Below are positions 8,997 to 17,544 of a DNA stretch of 39,097 nucleotides, piece after piece. The notes beneath the pieces were generated by a model. The model made no database searches, had not been told where the DNA came from, and saw only the letters and a list, made by a program, of their open reading frames with translations. Origin of the DNA: an uncultured Mycoplasmatota bacterium (GTDB lineage Bacteria; Bacillota_I; Bacilli_A; RF39; UBA660); contig CAMMYS010000035.1 in NCBI GenBank assembly GCA_946528555.1, positions 1 to 39,097 on the forward strand. The letters are read 5' to 3'. How positions within the stretch are numbered: the stretch's first letter is position 1; the number at the start of each line of letters is the position of its first letter. Made by a program: the position numbers and the translations under genes.

Positions 8997-9302
8997 CTAA
9001 TTAGCATTTACTTTATAAGTATCAGCTATATTTTGTTCGTTACGTACTACTGTTGCACCTGAACTAGTACAAAAATTTCCGTAATCCTCGATAACTTTTG
9101 CCATATTTTCTAACTCATCTTTGTAAGTTAAAATATCTGCTGCGATAGCTCTTGCGCCATCAGAAATATATGATCTCTCAGTCATTTCAGCTATATTATT
9201 GTAGATTTTTTCAGTATTTCTACGAAAATCTGCTGCTGATTCAACCATTTTTTTACCCTCAGCATCTAGTATGTTAGGGTCTGCTAAAAATACATTTGAC
9301 AT
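8997..9302 (-). CDS. Second WXG100-like type VII protein
   Basis: This protein has 101 residues, starting at the ATG at 9300-9302 behind a near-perfect AAAGGAGGACG site. An in-frame start 17 codons upstream lacks a site and was rejected. It is helical throughout, with a turn around residue 48-50 (SYISDGARAIAADI) in the place of the W-x-G loop; the G and downstream helix fit but the tryptophan is absent. It is the first gene of the type VII operon and is followed closely by the 104-residue relative. No other family fits better, but the loss of the W makes this call weaker than its neighbour's. Confidence 0.7.
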   Translation of the reverse strand: MSNVFLADPNILDAEGKKMVESAADFRRNTEKIYNNIAEMTERSYISDGARAIAADILTYKDELENMAKVIEDYGNFCTSSGATVVRNEQNIADTYKVNAN

Positions 9303-9359
9303 AACGTCCTCCTTTACCTTTTTAACTTCTATATTAAATATAACATTTTTCAAAAATTA

Positions 9360-9388
9360 AGTAAATATATTTTACATATTTATGACAA
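9360..9388 (-). promoter_or_regulatory. Possible promoter of the type VII locus
   Basis: TTGTCA (9383-9388) and TTTACT (9360-9365) on the minus strand are separated by 17 bases. The -35 is good and the -10 weak. No clear terminator separates xseB from the WXG100-like genes, so read-through is also possible. Confidence 0.3.
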
Positions 9389-9396
9389 CTTTTTGA

Positions 9397-9624
9397 TTAT
9401 TCCTTTACTTCGAAATCACTAATTTTTCCATTAGCTTCAACCAATTTATTAATTGTTTTAGTAGCAGAGTTTAACTTTTTCTCACACAATTCAATTAGTT
9501 TCATTGCTTCAGTATATTTAGTAATTGATTTATCTAAATCAAGATTTCCACTTTCAAGTTCTCCTACTATTTTTTCTAAATCTTTAACAGCTTCTTCAAA
9601 TGATTGTTCTTTTTTTTCTGCCAT
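9397..9624 (-). CDS. xseB: Exodeoxyribonuclease VII small subunit
   Basis: This 75-residue protein is of usual length for XseB, with the signature core FEEAVKDLEKIVGELESGNL followed by DLDKSITKYTEAMKLI. XseB coats the helical arm of XseA in the complex that trims single-stranded DNA to oligonucleotides in repair. Its ATG lies just past the xseA stop with one base between them and a GGAGTGG site inside the end of xseA, so the two are coupled. It closes the nusB-xseA-xseB run typical of Firmicutes. Confidence 0.95.
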   Translation of the reverse strand: MAEKKEQSFEEAVKDLEKIVGELESGNLDLDKSITKYTEAMKLIELCEKKLNSATKTINKLVEANGKISDFEVKE

Positions 9625-9625
9625 A

Positions 9626-10894
9626 TTATTCCACTCCTTTTACACTAGCAGTAATCTTTCCTTTTCTAACTACTACTTTTATTTCATCATTTTCTTTTAA
9701 TTTACTAGAATCTTTAATTATCTTATCATCCTTATATACTATTGAATAACCTTTATCAAGAATATTCTGTGGATTTAATAATTCAGCTTTTACTTTTAAA
9801 TGTTCTATTTTAGTTTTATATCCTTCTAATAATACATTAGGATTATTAATAATATAATTACTCTTAAATTTATCAAGTACATGATTAGATTTATCAAGTT
9901 TATTTAAAATTGCATTATTAACTCTATCAAATAAATTATCTAATTTTTGTTCTTTCATTTCATATAGAGCTTTTGGATTATTTAATATATAATTTGTTTT
10001 ATATTTAAATATTAATTGTGTATAACTATTTAATAGATTTAAAATTGCATTATTACTTCTCTCTAAAGCATTTTTAAAATATATTTGTACTTCGTTTATA
10101 TCAGGTACTGCAAGCATTGCTGCTCCTGTTGGAGTTGGTGCTCTTAAATCTGCCACAAAGTCACTAATAGTAAAATCTATTTCATGTCCAACACCACTTA
10201 TTATAGGTATTCTACTTTTATAAATTGCTCTTGCAACTATTTCTTCATTAAATGCCCATAAATCTTCTATAGAACCTCCACCACGTCCTAAAATAATTGT
10301 ATCTATATCATCAAATTCATTAGCTTGTTCTATTGCTTTTACAATATTAGGAGCTGCTGATTCTCCTTGAACCAATGTTGGAAATACATATATTTCTGTC
10401 ATTGGAAATCTTTTATTAATTGTAGAAATAATATCTCTAATAGCTGCACCTGTAGGTGCTGTAATAACTGCTATTTTTCTAGGTACTCTTCTAATCTTTT
10501 TCTTATGTTCAGGATTAAATAATCCTTCTTCAACAAGTTTCTTTTTTAATTTTTCAAATAAAATATATAAGTTACCAATACCATCCATTTCCATATTATC
10601 AACATATATTTGATAACTACCACTTGCTTCATAAACACTAATTCTACCATGAACCAAAACAGAATCACCATCTTTAGGTTCAAAATTAAGACCTGCTTTT
10701 TCATAGCTAAACATAACAGCATTAATTTTACTAGATTCGTCCTTTAAAGAAAAATAAAGATGTCCTCTACTATGGTATTTAATATTACTTATTTCACCCT
10801 TAATATAAACATCTCTTAATTCTTCATTTCCTTCAATAGTATACTTAATGATCTTATTTATATCACTAATTGTTATATACTCTTTATTGTTCAT
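9626..10894 (-). CDS. xseA: Exodeoxyribonuclease VII large subunit
   Basis: This protein has 422 residues, close to the family norm (about 400-450). An N-terminal OB-fold (about 5-100, with the GEISNIKYHSRGHLYFSLKD signature) binds single-stranded DNA. The catalytic domain follows with ITAPTGAAIRDI, then IILGRGGGSIEDLWAFN and the PIISGVGHEIDFTISDFVAD block with APTPTGAA. The C-terminal third is a long helical/coiled-coil arm, where XseB docks. The start overlaps the end of nusB by 11 bases, giving tight coupling. Metal-independent single-strand exonuclease activity is family knowledge. Confidence 0.97.
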   Translation of the reverse strand: MNNKEYITISDINKIIKYTIEGNEELRDVYIKGEISNIKYHSRGHLYFSLKDESSKINAVMFSYEKAGLNFEPKDGDSVLVHGRISVYEASGSYQIYVDNMEMDGIGNLYILFEKLKKKLVEEGLFNPEHKKKIRRVPRKIAVITAPTGAAIRDIISTINKRFPMTEIYVFPTLVQGESAAPNIVKAIEQANEFDDIDTIILGRGGGSIEDLWAFNEEIVARAIYKSRIPIISGVGHEIDFTISDFVADLRAPTPTGAAMLAVPDINEVQIYFKNALERSNNAILNLLNSYTQLIFKYKTNYILNNPKALYEMKEQKLDNLFDRVNNAILNKLDKSNHVLDKFKSNYIINNPNVLLEGYKTKIEHLKVKAELLNPQNILDKGYSIVYKDDKIIKDSSKLKENDEIKVVVRKGKITASVKGVE

Positions 10895-11297
10895 CTACTG
10901 CCTCATTATCTCTAATTTTATCTAAAACAGCATTAACTAATTTAACTACTTTATCATCACTATATTTTTTAGATAATTCAACTGCTTCATTAATTGCAAC
11001 TATTTTCGGAGTATCATAAAACAATATTTCATAAGTTCCTAATCTTAAAATAGCTCTATCAGTTTTACCAAGTCTATCAAGATCCCAACCATCTAAATAT
11101 TTAGTAATTGTTTTATCAATAGATTCCATATTATCACATACGCCATGAACAATTTCATCTACATATGTATTATCAATTTCCATGTTTTCTTTGATAACAT
11201 CATCAATATTAAAATCCATTTTTTCTTTAATATAAAAATCTATTTGATATAAAATTATCATTATTTTTTCTCTTGCTTCAGTTCTAGTTAGTTTCAT
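10884..11297 (-). CDS. nusB: Transcription antitermination factor NusB
   Basis: This 137-residue all-helical protein begins with the family's typical REKIMIILYQIDF stretch. The C-terminal half carries LDRLGKTDRAILRLGTYE and the IAINEAVELSKKYSDDKVVKLVNAVLDKI block that binds NusE and boxA RNA in rRNA antitermination. A strong AGGAGG site precedes the ATG. It heads the nusB-xseA-xseB operon and overlaps xseA by 11 bases. Confidence 0.97.
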   Translation of the reverse strand: MKLTRTEAREKIMIILYQIDFYIKEKMDFNIDDVIKENMEIDNTYVDEIVHGVCDNMESIDKTITKYLDGWDLDRLGKTDRAILRLGTYEILFYDTPKIVAINEAVELSKKYSDDKVVKLVNAVLDKIRDNEAVDEQ

Positions 11298-11320
11298 ATT
11301 GCCTCCTAAATACTAATAAA

Positions 11321-11329
11321 ATTATAACA
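11321..11329 (-). promoter_or_regulatory. Extended -10 promoter for nusB-xseA-xseB
   Basis: The minus strand reads TGTTATAAT, a TGn-extended perfect -10, 24 bases ahead of the nusB start. No good -35 is seen at 16-18 bases, which extended -10 promoters tolerate. Confidence 0.5.
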
Positions 11330-11361
11330 TAATATTTTTCTTTTTAATATTATTTTTACAT

Positions 11362-11393
11362 AAAAAATAAAACTTACTATATACTAGTAAGTT
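11362..11393 (-). terminator. Terminator overlapping the end of frr
   Basis: A 9-bp stem (AACTTACTA at 11371-11379 with TAGTAAGTT at 11385-11393) contains the last codons and the TAG stop of frr, followed by TTATTTTTT on the minus strand. Confidence 0.8.
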
Positions 11394-11919
11394 CATTTTC
11401 TTTTTCTTTGAATTTTTCATCAACAATTTTATTATATTTATCAATTAATTCTTGTACTATTTCTAAGCACATATCTCTTTCATCTTCTCTTAGCTCTTCA
11501 TCTTTTTTAATTTTATTATTTTCATCTTGTCTAATATTTCTAAGAGCTATTCTTGCTTCCTCAGCCATAGTACTAGCTTGTTTAACATATTCACGTCTTG
11601 TTTCACCAGTAAGTTCTGGTATTGTAAGCATAATAACTTCTCCGTTATTAGTAGGTGCTATACCAATATTTGCTTCGTATAAAGCTTTTTCAATATTCTT
11701 TAATGATGATTTATCAAATGGTTTAATAGCTAATACTCTTGCTTCTGGAATAGATATAGTAGCTAAACTTTGTATTGGAGTTGGTGTTCCATAATAATCT
11801 ACCATTACACCATGTAAAATATTAGGATTTGCTCTTCCTGCTCTTATTGTTGTATATCTACTTTCTAAAGTATCTATTACTTTCTCCATCTTATTTTTAA
11901 TTTCTACTTCATCTATCAT
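11377..11919 (-). CDS. frr: Ribosome recycling factor
   Basis: This 180-residue protein has the usual RRF length (about 185). Key motifs are TIRAGRANPNIL near residue 24-35, VDYYGTPTPIQSLATISIPEAR and the C-terminal KKDEELREDERDMCLEIVQEL helix. With EF-G it splits post-termination ribosomes. GAGGTG stands ahead of the ATG. The gene has its own promoter beginning right at the stop of the upstream gene and its own terminator. pyrH, the usual partner of frr, is not adjacent; an unrecognised coiled-coil gene is there instead. Confidence 0.97.
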   Translation of the reverse strand: MIDEVEIKNKMEKVIDTLESRYTTIRAGRANPNILHGVMVDYYGTPTPIQSLATISIPEARVLAIKPFDKSSLKNIEKALYEANIGIAPTNNGEVIMLTIPELTGETRREYVKQASTMAEEARIALRNIRQDENNKIKKDEELREDERDMCLEIVQELIDKYNKIVDEKFKEKENELTSI

Positions 11920-11943
11920 AAAAACACCTCACTTACAAAAAAT

Positions 11944-11972
11944 ATTATAAATAAAACTATAGTTAAAATCAA
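11944..11972 (-). promoter_or_regulatory. frr promoter
   Basis: TTGATT (11967-11972), a 17-base spacer and a perfect TATAAT (11944-11949) on the minus strand. The -35 begins at the base after the stop of the upstream 227-codon gene. Confidence 0.7.
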
Positions 11973-12656
11973 TTATTGTTGAACATTTTGTTCATTATTT
12001 TGAACTGGTTCTGAAGCAGCAGCTTGTTGTTCATTAAATTGTTTTTCAGCAACATCTTCAAAATGCTTAGGATCTGCTTGTAACTCTTCTATATATTTAA
12101 CATATTCTTCTTTTTTCATAACTACTTCTAAATTATCTTTATTTTCATTAACATTTTTATCTTTAACTAACCATTTAGTAAAAGGAAGAGATAAAAGCAT
12201 ACTCTTTGTTCTCATTGCATTTATTTCTTTATAATATGCATTAATATCAGCAACTAATTTATTTCTTTCAATCATTAATTCATCAGCATTCATATTTCTT
12301 AATCTTTGTTTGAATTCTATATCATTCATAAACTCATTTTTTTGTTTAATTAATTCATTTAGAATTCTTTGATATGTCATATAAATACTACGTTCACTAT
12401 TTTCACCTGAACTAGTTACTTTAACCATATCTTCTTCATTTATTTCAGTTCTACCAACTTCTTCTTTTTGAGCCAATTGGTTTTCAAAAGATAAAGCTTC
12501 AGCATTCTTTTGTAATACATTTGTTGAAGTACCAAAAGTATCTTTAGCTTCCATCTCAGCAAGAATAGTATCTATTCTTTTTCTTTCTTCTATTATTACA
12601 TTTATATCTGCATCAGCGAATTTTTTCTTATACGCATCTGGCGCCATTAATTCCAT
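11973..12656 (-). CDS. Hypothetical coiled-coil protein
   Basis: This 227-residue protein is not recognised. It is strongly charged and helical. Heptad-rich stretches lie about 15-40, 95-145 and 165-205, and the tail (about 205-227) is rich in Q, N and E and looks disordered. There is no signal peptide; one moderately hydrophobic patch (MLLSLPFTKWLV, about 150-161) is too short and broken for a sure membrane segment. The ATG has AGAGGTAG eight bases ahead. It has its own promoter after the pheT terminator, and frr's promoter starts right at its stop, so it is probably a single-gene unit. Nothing in the context fixes its role. Confidence 0.7.
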   Translation of the reverse strand: MELMAPDAYKKKFADADINVIIEERKRIDTILAEMEAKDTFGTSTNVLQKNAEALSFENQLAQKEEVGRTEINEEDMVKVTSSGENSERSIYMTYQRILNELIKQKNEFMNDIEFKQRLRNMNADELMIERNKLVADINAYYKEINAMRTKSMLLSLPFTKWLVKDKNVNENKDNLEVVMKKEEYVKYIEELQADPKHFEDVAEKQFNEQQAAASEPVQNNEQNVQQ

Positions 12657-12676
12657 ATCTATCTACCTCTATTAAT

Positions 12677-12705
12677 AATTTATCATAAAACACTGCTTTT
12701 TTCAA
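12677..12705 (-). promoter_or_regulatory. Promoter of the hypothetical coiled-coil gene
   Basis: TTGAAA (12700-12705), a 17-base spacer and TAAATT (12677-12682) preceded by TGA, all on the minus strand just after the pheT terminator. Confidence 0.5.
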
Positions 12706-12707
12706 TA

Positions 12708-12733
12708 AAATAAAAAGAGACTATTTGTCTCTT
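12708..12733 (-). terminator. pheST terminator
   Basis: The stem AAGAGAC (12715-12721) with GTCTCTT (12727-12733) and loop of five spans the pheT stop and is followed by TTTATTTTATT on the minus strand. Confidence 0.8.
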
Positions 12734-15087
12734 AATATTGCATTATGTTTTTTAACAACCATTTCAATTACTTTATTAAATAGTGGTAATACTTCTTCAT
12801 CACTAAGTGTTTTTTCATTATTTTCAAAATATAGATTATATGCTAAAGACTTCTTATTGCTTTCAATTTTATCTCCTTCATAATAATCAAATAATTTGAT
12901 TTCTTTTAATAGTTTACCACCAGCTTGTTTTATTGAAGAAATAACAGCTTCATTACTAACTTCTTTTGGTAATACAAATGCTACATCTTTAGATATTCCA
13001 GGATATTTGCATATTTCTTTATATCTAATTTTACCTGTTTTATTTTCAAATAAAGCATCTAAATTAATTTCCATAACATATATTTCATTCTTATTAATAT
13101 TAGGATGAACTTGTCCAAATAAACCAACAGTTTTTCCAGAAACATTTATATATGCACTCTTAGTTGGATGCATTTCTTCAGGTAAATCTTTTACTACAAA
13201 TGAATATCTATTTTCATATCCTAAATAATCAAGTAAGTTTTCAATAATACCTTTTATAGAATAGAAATCATGTTTTAATGGATTTAATCCACTAGTATAA
13301 TTACCTGTTACTAAAGCAGCAAGTTTATTTTCTTCAACATATTCTCCATTTATAGAACTAAAACATTTAGATATTTCAAATATAGATATATCTTTCATAT
13401 TTCTAGCTTCATTATAATTATAAACATCTATTAAAGATGAAATAATACTATGACGAAGAACACTTCTTTCTTCAGTTAGTGGATCTTTTACTTTAATAAG
13501 ACCAAACTCATCTTGAGTAAATTTAAATATATCTTTTTCATTTATTAAAGAATAAGTAATAACTTCAGATAGTCCTTCACTAATCATCTTATCTCTAATA
13601 ACTCTTTGTTTTTTATCAAATCTACCAAATTTACTTTCAAACATTGGTAATGTACTTTCAATATTATCTACTCCATATACACGAGATACTTCTTCAATTA
13701 AATCTTCAGGAATAGAAATATCTATTCTTCTTGTTGGAACTGTTACAGTAAATAATCCTTTAGTTTCTTTAATCTTGAATCCAAGTTTATTAAATACTCC
13801 TTTAACATCTTCAGATACTAAATTATATCCTAAAACACTATTAATTTTATCTAAACTGATTTTAATTTCTTTGTCTTCTCTAGATAAAGTATTATAATCT
13901 ATCATACCAGATAATACTTTTCCACCTGCTAGGTCTTCTAACATATTACATGCTCTTTCAATAGCCATATAACATCTATTTACATCAAGACCTTTTTCAA
14001 ATCTAATACTAGCTTCACTTCTAAGAATATTTTTACTAGTTTTTCTAATAGAAGCAGGATTAAATATAGCGCATTCAATAACTACATTTTTAGTATTTTC
14101 ATCTATTTCAGTATCATATCCACCCATAACTCCTGCTAATCCAATAGCATCTTTTCCATTAGTAATAACTATATCTTCTTCTGATAATACTCTTTCTTGA
14201 CCATCAAGTGTTTTTAATACCTCACCATTTTCAGCTTCTCTTACACCAATTTTAGTTCCTAATTTATCAGCATCATAAAAGTGTAATGGTTGTCCTGTTT
14301 CTAACATTACATAGTTAGAAATATCAACTACATTATTAATACTTCTAATACCACAAGCCATTAATCTATTTTTAATATATAGTGGGCTTGGTTCTATTTT
14401 AATATCATTAACTCTTTTTAATAAGAATGTATATACATTTGGTGTATCTACTTTTAATGATAATTTATCATTAATATTATCTTTTATTTCTTTATATGTT
14501 AAATCAGGTAATTTAACTTCTTCTCCAGTAATAATAGCACTTTCATATGCAAGTCCTAACATACTAAGTTCATCTGCTCTATTAGCAGTTAATTCAAAAT
14601 CAATAACTTCATCATCAAGTTCTAAGAATTTAATTGGATCATCTCCAACAATAGCTTCTTCTGGAAGTTCATGAATACCATTTATATCTTCAGGACTTAA
14701 ATATTTATTTTCTAAACCTAATTCTGCTAATGAACAAATCATTCCATTAGATTCATATCCTAAAATAACTGTTTTCTTAATTGTTCCACCTGGAAGTTCT
14801 GCTCCATCTAAAGCAACTATTACTTTTAATCCTTCACGTACATTAGGAGCACCACAAATAATATTTAAAACTTCACTTCCAATATCAACCTTACATACAT
14901 TTAAATGATCACTTTCAGGATGTTTTTCACAAGATATTACTTCACCAGTAATTAATTTTGTTGCTTTAACTAATTTAGTAATGCTTTCATATTCATTTCC
15001 AAGTTTTAACATTTTATCTGCATATTCATGAAAATCAATATTTTCAAGTGAAGTATATTCACTAATAAACTTTTTACTTAATCTCAT
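12721..15087 (-). CDS. pheT: Phenylalanine-tRNA ligase beta subunit
   Basis: This protein has 788 residues, normal for bacterial PheT (about 800). Domains in order: an EMAP/tRNA-binding OB fold (about 40-150, with GEVISCEKHPESDHLNVCKVD), a B3/B4 editing domain (about 210-380, with PLHFYDADKLG and GVMGG), B5 with a DNA-binding-like fold (about 400-470), the catalytic-like core (about 480-680), and the C-terminal FDX-ACB anticodon-binding domain (about 695-788, KYPGISKDVAFVLP). Together with PheS it forms the (alpha-beta)2 enzyme that charges tRNA-Phe. It follows pheS by two bases and shares its T-box control. Confidence 0.97.
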   Translation of the reverse strand: MRLSKKFISEYTSLENIDFHEYADKMLKLGNEYESITKLVKATKLITGEVISCEKHPESDHLNVCKVDIGSEVLNIICGAPNVREGLKVIVALDGAELPGGTIKKTVILGYESNGMICSLAELGLENKYLSPEDINGIHELPEEAIVGDDPIKFLELDDEVIDFELTANRADELSMLGLAYESAIITGEEVKLPDLTYKEIKDNINDKLSLKVDTPNVYTFLLKRVNDIKIEPSPLYIKNRLMACGIRSINNVVDISNYVMLETGQPLHFYDADKLGTKIGVREAENGEVLKTLDGQERVLSEEDIVITNGKDAIGLAGVMGGYDTEIDENTKNVVIECAIFNPASIRKTSKNILRSEASIRFEKGLDVNRCYMAIERACNMLEDLAGGKVLSGMIDYNTLSREDKEIKISLDKINSVLGYNLVSEDVKGVFNKLGFKIKETKGLFTVTVPTRRIDISIPEDLIEEVSRVYGVDNIESTLPMFESKFGRFDKKQRVIRDKMISEGLSEVITYSLINEKDIFKFTQDEFGLIKVKDPLTEERSVLRHSIISSLIDVYNYNEARNMKDISIFEISKCFSSINGEYVEENKLAALVTGNYTSGLNPLKHDFYSIKGIIENLLDYLGYENRYSFVVKDLPEEMHPTKSAYINVSGKTVGLFGQVHPNINKNEIYVMEINLDALFENKTGKIRYKEICKYPGISKDVAFVLPKEVSNEAVISSIKQAGGKLLKEIKLFDYYEGDKIESNKKSLAYNLYFENNEKTLSDEEVLPLFNKVIEMVVKKHNAILRDK

Positions 15088-15089
15088 TA

Positions 15090-16130
15090 TTACATCTCCT
15101 TTCTATTAAAATTATGTAAGAATCTATAATCATTTGTAAAATAATCTCTCATATTAGTAACACCATATTTTAGAGATGCTACTCTTTCAATACCTACACC
15201 AAATGCAAATCCTTGGTATTTAGTATGATCAAATCCACAAAATTCTAATACATTTGGATGAACCATTCCACAACCTAATATTTCAATCCATCCAGTACCC
15301 TTACAAATATTGCAGCCTTTCATACCACAATTAAAGCAAGATACATCTACTTCATATGATGGTTCAGTAAATGGGAAATAACTAGCTCTAAATCTTATTT
15401 CTCTATCTCTACCAAACATTCTTTTAGCAAATGTTTCAAGAGTACCTTTTAAATCTGATAGAGATATATTTTCTCCAACAACAAGTCCTTCAACTTGACT
15501 AAATTGATGTGAGTGAGTTGCATCATCATCATCTCTTCTATATGTTTTACCTGGACAAATCATCTTAAATGGATGTTTTTCTTCCATACTAGTCATATAT
15601 CTAACTTGCATTGAACTAGTATGTGGTCTAAGTAACATATCATCAGTAATATAAAAACTATCTTGAGCATCCCTAGCTGGATGTGATTTTGGTAAGTTTA
15701 GTTTTTCAAAACAATTTTCATCACTATCAACTTCAGGTCCATCTACAACATCATATCCCATAGAAATAAATAAATCTTCTATTTCTTCTCTAACCATTGT
15801 TAATGGATGCTTAGTACCAGGTATTTTCTTATTACTTGGAAGAGTAATATCAATTTTATCATTTTCAAGTCTCTTATTTAATTCTTCAAGTTTAATACTT
15901 TTTAATTTTTCATCTAAAGCTGTTTGTATATCTTCTCTAACTTTGTTAGAAACCATACCAATTTCTTTCTTTTCTTCAGGTGATAAACTACTCATATTAG
16001 ACATTACTTCTGAAAAAGCACTTTTCTTACCTAAATACTTACTCTTTGTATTATTAACAGATGCTTCATCAGTACACCCCTTAATTTCTTCTAGAGCTTC
16101 ATTTTTAATTTCTTTTAATTTCTCTATCAT
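15090..16130 (-). CDS. pheS: Phenylalanine-tRNA ligase alpha subunit
   Basis: This 346-residue protein is of standard size. An N-terminal coiled-coil arm (about 1-90) precedes the class II catalytic core: motif 1 around KHPLTMVREEIEDLFISMGY, motif 2 with TYRRDDDDATHSHQFSQVEG, the FTEPSYEVDVSCF stretch and motif 3 near GFAFGVGIERVA. A four-cysteine patch (CFNCGMKGCNIC) is present, as in many Bacilli PheS. GGAGG stands six bases ahead of the ATG. It is first in the T-box controlled pheST unit. Confidence 0.98.
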   Translation of the reverse strand: MIEKLKEIKNEALEEIKGCTDEASVNNTKSKYLGKKSAFSEVMSNMSSLSPEEKKEIGMVSNKVREDIQTALDEKLKSIKLEELNKRLENDKIDITLPSNKKIPGTKHPLTMVREEIEDLFISMGYDVVDGPEVDSDENCFEKLNLPKSHPARDAQDSFYITDDMLLRPHTSSMQVRYMTSMEEKHPFKMICPGKTYRRDDDDATHSHQFSQVEGLVVGENISLSDLKGTLETFAKRMFGRDREIRFRASYFPFTEPSYEVDVSCFNCGMKGCNICKGTGWIEILGCGMVHPNVLEFCGFDHTKYQGFAFGVGIERVASLKYGVTNMRDYFTNDYRFLHNFNRKEM

Positions 16131-16140
16131 TTTTTCCTCC

Positions 16141-16344
16141 TATAAAATAAAAAGCCATAACTTAAGGACGAACTCTATCGTGGTACCACCTTAATTTATG
16201 ACTTTAATCATCTCTAATCTTTAACGCAGATATACGTTCTTCTTAACGAAAGGTGAATTCATGATTATTTATTTACTAGATTTTCACTTTATACTAGCTC
16301 CCTAAAAACAAATATTTTATCACTACTATTTCTTTCCAAAAGAT
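16141..16344 (-). promoter_or_regulatory. T-box riboswitch (tRNA-Phe) of pheST
   Basis: The leader holds the invariant T-box AAGGTGGTACCACG (minus strand, 16192-16179). The competing terminator pairs 16200-16189 (CATAAATTAAGG) with 16167-16156 (CCTTAAGTTATG) and is followed by TTTTTATTTT. Upstream, a long Stem I region contains GAATTCACC; the TTC at 16257-16255 is a good candidate for the specifier, reading the tRNA-Phe anticodon GAA. Uncharged tRNA-Phe is expected to stabilise the antiterminator and let pheST be transcribed. Stem I boundaries were read by eye. Confidence 0.9.
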
Positions 16345-16350
16345 ATATGT

Positions 16351-16379
16351 ATTTTATCACTATTATTTTAAAATATCAA
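16351..16379 (-). promoter_or_regulatory. Promoter of the pheST T-box leader
   Basis: TTGATA (16374-16379), a 17-base spacer and TAAAAT (16351-16356) on the minus strand. It would start RNA near 16344, giving a leader of about 210 bases, a normal T-box length. Confidence 0.7.
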
Positions 16380-16420
16380 TATTTTTCATATACAAATACC
16401 TCTATTGTAATTATACATAT

Positions 16421-16446
16421 AAAAAACACTTTTTAAAAGTGTTTTT
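16421..16446 (-). terminator. ftsA-ftsZ terminator
   Basis: The stem AAACACTT (16424-16431) with AAGTGTTT (16437-16444) is followed by a T-run on the minus strand, just after the ftsZ stop. It uses the same AAACACTT stem as three other terminators in the window. Confidence 0.8.
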
Positions 16447-16453
16447 ATATTTA

Positions 16454-17533
16454 TTAATAATCTCTATTTCTTAAGAAAGCTGGCATCTCAAGTTCTTCAT
16501 CATCATCTTCTTCTGTAGGATCATCTAATGTAGGAGTTGATACTTTCTTCTCTCCTTCGATTGATCTATATAGAGGTTCAGTTGAATCTTCAAATCCTGT
16601 TGCGATTACTGTTACTACTATTTCATCTGTTAATGCCTCGTTAATAACAGCACCGAAGATAATGTTAACATCTGTATTAGCTACAGCTCTTACAACTTCA
16701 ACAGCATCTTCTGCTTCAAATAATGTCATAGAGTTTCCACCAGTTATATTAACAATACAATCTGTTGCTCCATTAATAGTTGTTTCAAGAAGTGGACTGT
16801 TAACAGCTTGTTTAGCAGCTTCTACTGCTCTATTATCACCAAATCCAACTCCAATACCAATTAGAGCATCTCCTCTATCTTCCATTATTGTTCTAACATC
16901 TGCAAAGTCTAAGTTAACAAGACCAGGAACACTAATTAAATCACTAATTGATTGAACTCCTAATCTTAGTACATTATCAACTTCTTGGAATGCTGCATTA
17001 AGTGGTGTAGATCTATCAATTAAATCTCTTAATCTATCATTTGGAATTACAACTATTGTATCTACATGTTTTCTAAGTTCATCTAGACCAACTAGTGCAT
17101 AATCCATTCTTTTCTTTCCTTCAAACTTAAATGGTTTTGTAACAATTGCTACTGTTAAACATCCAAGTCCTTGAGCTATTTCAGCTACAACTGGAGCAGC
17201 ACCTGTACCAGTACCACCACCAAGACCGCATGTTATGAAAACCATATCAGCGCCTCTTAATGCATCTTCAATTTCTTCTTTTGCTTCTAAAGCAGCTTCT
17301 CTACCAACTTCTGGTCTTGTACCTGCTCCACGTCCCTTAGTAATAGTCTTACCAAGTTGAATCTTAGTTTCGGCATGACTAACGTTTAAAACTTGTTGGT
17401 CTGTATTAGCAACTATGAAATCTACGCCACGTAAACCAGAATCAATCATTCTGTTAACTGCATTACATCCACCGCCACCAAGTCCGATAACTTTGATATC
17501 AGCAATTTGATCCATTTCTAATTTATTATCCAT
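16454..17533 (-). CDS. ftsZ: Cell division protein FtsZ
   Basis: This 359-residue tubulin homologue forms the division ring. The GTP-binding domain shows [16 protein letters not shown], the glycine-rich tubulin signature GGGTGTGA (about 105-112) and the T7 synergy loop around [11 protein letters not shown]. The C-terminal GTPase-activating domain is complete. After a short acidic linker the extreme C-terminus reads [12 protein letters not shown], the conserved peptide that binds FtsA/SepF. The linker is short for the family. It follows ftsA by 11 bases with its own ribosome site and ends in a terminator. Its presence argues for normal FtsZ-based division rather than the reduced mycoplasma state. 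Confidence 0.99.
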   Translation of the reverse strand: MDNKLEMDQIADIKVIGLGGGGCNAVNRMIDSGLRGVDFIVANTDQQVLNVSHAETKIQLGKTITKGRGAGTRPEVGREAALEAKEEIEDALRGADMVFITCGLGGGTGTGAAPVVAEIAQGLGCLTVAIVTKPFKFEGKKRMDYALVGLDELRKHVDTIVVIPNDRLRDLIDRSTPLNAAFQEVDNVLRLGVQSISDLISVPGLVNLDFADVRTIMEDRGDALIGIGVGFGDNRAVEAAKQAVNSPLLETTINGATDCIVNITGGNSMTLFEAEDAVEVVRAVANTDVNIIFGAVINEALTDEIVVTVIATGFEDSTEPLYRSIEGEKKVSTPTLDDPTEEDDDEELEMPAFLRNRDY

Positions 17534-17544
17534 ACACTTTCTCC

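Noticed and set aside
9303..9353. Upstream start of the first WXG100-like protein (17 extra codons)
   Set aside because: The inner ATG has a near-perfect AGGAGG site and gives the normal WXG100 length.
11408..11794. 128-codon plus-strand frame opposite frr
   Set aside because: It is antisense to the well-conserved frr gene and reads as low-complexity S/L/I.
16141..16344. Second gene or small RNA in the pheS leader
   Set aside because: The T-box motif, the terminator pairing and a candidate TTC specifier explain the whole stretch.
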